Assembly: GCA_021779415.1 (NCBI GenBank)
Contig: JAJYAS010000281.1
Span: forward strand, 1 to 5,475
DNA: 5,475 nucleotides
Direction: 5' to 3'
Source of the DNA: Bacillota bacterium
GTDB taxonomy: Bacteria > Bacillota_B > Desulfitobacteriia > Desulfitobacteriales > Desulfitobacteriaceae
Shown here: one piece after another, positions 4,924 through 5,475 of the stretch
How the letters are laid out: each line of letters starts with the position of its first letter
How positions within the stretch are numbered: position 1 is the first letter of the stretch
Notes under the pieces: generated by a model
Databases searched by the model: none
What the model saw: the letters and a program-made list of their open reading frames with translations, nothing else
What the model was told of the DNA's origin: nothing
Position numbers and translations under genes: made by a program

Positions 4924-5475
4924 ATGACTGAAAAGTATGCCGTAATTGGTAAGAGTGTACCGAAAATTGACGGACGGGTAAAGGTAACAGGAGCGGCAAA
5001 ATATACTGGCGACCTGAAACTACCTAATATGCTATACGGAAAAATTTTAACAAGTCCACACGCTCACGCTAAGATCTTAAGTATAGACACCTCCGAAGCG
5101 GAGAAACTAATGGGAGTAAAAGCTGTTATTACCTACAAAGATGTGCCAACCCTGAAATATGGTATTAGTCCGGCCCGCTGGGATGAAAACATTTTCTGTA
5201 GTGATAAAGTACGATTTGTAGGGGATAAAGTGGCAGCAGTTGCATGTATGGATGAAGAAACATGTTACAAAGCCATGAAATTGATAAAAGTAGAATATGA
5301 GGTTTTACCCGTTGTTTTGGATCCTTTACATGCGATGGATGAAGACGCCCCACAGGTCCATGACGAATATCCGCGCAATATTAATACAGAGATCCATCAA
5401 AACTTCGGTGATGTCGATAAGGCTTTTGCAGAGGCGCATTATGTTCGTAAGGACGTTTTTGTCGGACAGCGCACC
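4924..5475 (+). CDS. Molybdopterin-binding large subunit of a molybdenum hydroxylase, partial (HcrA/CoxL-like)
   Basis: The frame is open from ATG 4924 to the window edge, giving 184 residues of a subunit that is normally about 750-800 long; the Mo-cofactor domain lies outside. The start follows GGGGTGA (4912-4918), which overlaps the previous stop. Visible are the family N-terminus GKSVPKIDGRVKVTGAAKYT (9-28), SPHAHAKILSIDTSEA (44-59) and GVKAVITYKDVP (64-75), which begin the a/b hammerhead domain. DKVRFVGDKVAAVA (94-107) and KLIKVEYEVLPVVLDP (119-134) continue it, and FGDVDKAFAEA (161-171) leads into the Mo domain. The general pattern resembles 4-hydroxybenzoyl-CoA reductase alpha subunits as I recall them, including a Gly-Ile-x-Pro stretch at 80-83, but many other hydroxylases share it. 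The active-site Glu and substrate pocket residues are not in view. Confidence 0.93.
   Translation, partial: MTEKYAVIGKSVPKIDGRVKVTGAAKYTGDLKLPNMLYGKILTSPHAHAKILSIDTSEAEKLMGVKAVITYKDVPTLKYGISPARWDENIFCSDKVRFVGDKVAAVACMDEETCYKAMKLIKVEYEVLPVVLDPLHAMDEDAPQVHDEYPRNINTEIHQNFGDVDKAFAEAHYVRKDVFVGQRT

Noticed and set aside
1..5475. Mobile elements, CRISPR arrays, tRNA or rRNA genes
   Set aside because: No transposase or integrase reading frame, no spaced identical repeats, and no tRNA-like or rRNA-like segments were seen.

Overview
The window suggests a low-to-moderate GC Firmicute. All main genes lie on the plus strand with strong purine-rich AAGGAGG-type ribosome binding sites, spacers are AT-rich, and terminators are Rho-independent. 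The gene content (aromatic acid:CoA ligase, organic-anion MFS carrier, three-subunit molybdenum hydroxylase) fits an anaerobic clostridial organism such as the Desulfosporosinus/Desulfitobacterium or Sporomusa groups. That placement is inferred from gene content and general sequence style, not from a marker gene.

Layout. Positions 1-314 hold no firm gene but carry a 17-bp palindrome, overlapping promoter candidates and a possible short leader ORF. Transcription unit 1 holds a PaaK-type acyl-CoA ligase (315-1625) and an MFS transporter (1658-3106), 32 bp apart. A 414-bp spacer follows, with a good terminator (3182-3219), a second terminator-like hairpin that may have an alternative fold, an inverted repeat and an extended -10 promoter. 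Transcription unit 2 holds a xanthine dehydrogenase/CO dehydrogenase-type molybdenum hydroxylase in the order FAD subunit (3521-4390), 2Fe-2S subunit (4406-4912) and molybdopterin subunit (4924 to the window edge, N-terminal 184 residues only).

How the genes may work together. The carrier would import an aromatic or other organic acid, the ligase would activate it with ATP and CoA, and the molybdenum enzyme would hydroxylate or reductively dehydroxylate the acid or its CoA thioester, passing electrons between the Mo site, two 2Fe-2S clusters and FAD. 4-Hydroxybenzoyl-CoA reductase is the nearest known precedent. However, the FAD subunit here lacks the cysteine-bearing 4Fe-4S insertion described for that enzyme, so substrate and direction of electron flow are open.

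The most informative non-coding signal is a 22-bp block (18/22 identical) with an extended -10 element. It lies upstream of both units (202-223 and 3437-3458), and suggests that the two units, although separated by a terminator, are expressed together.
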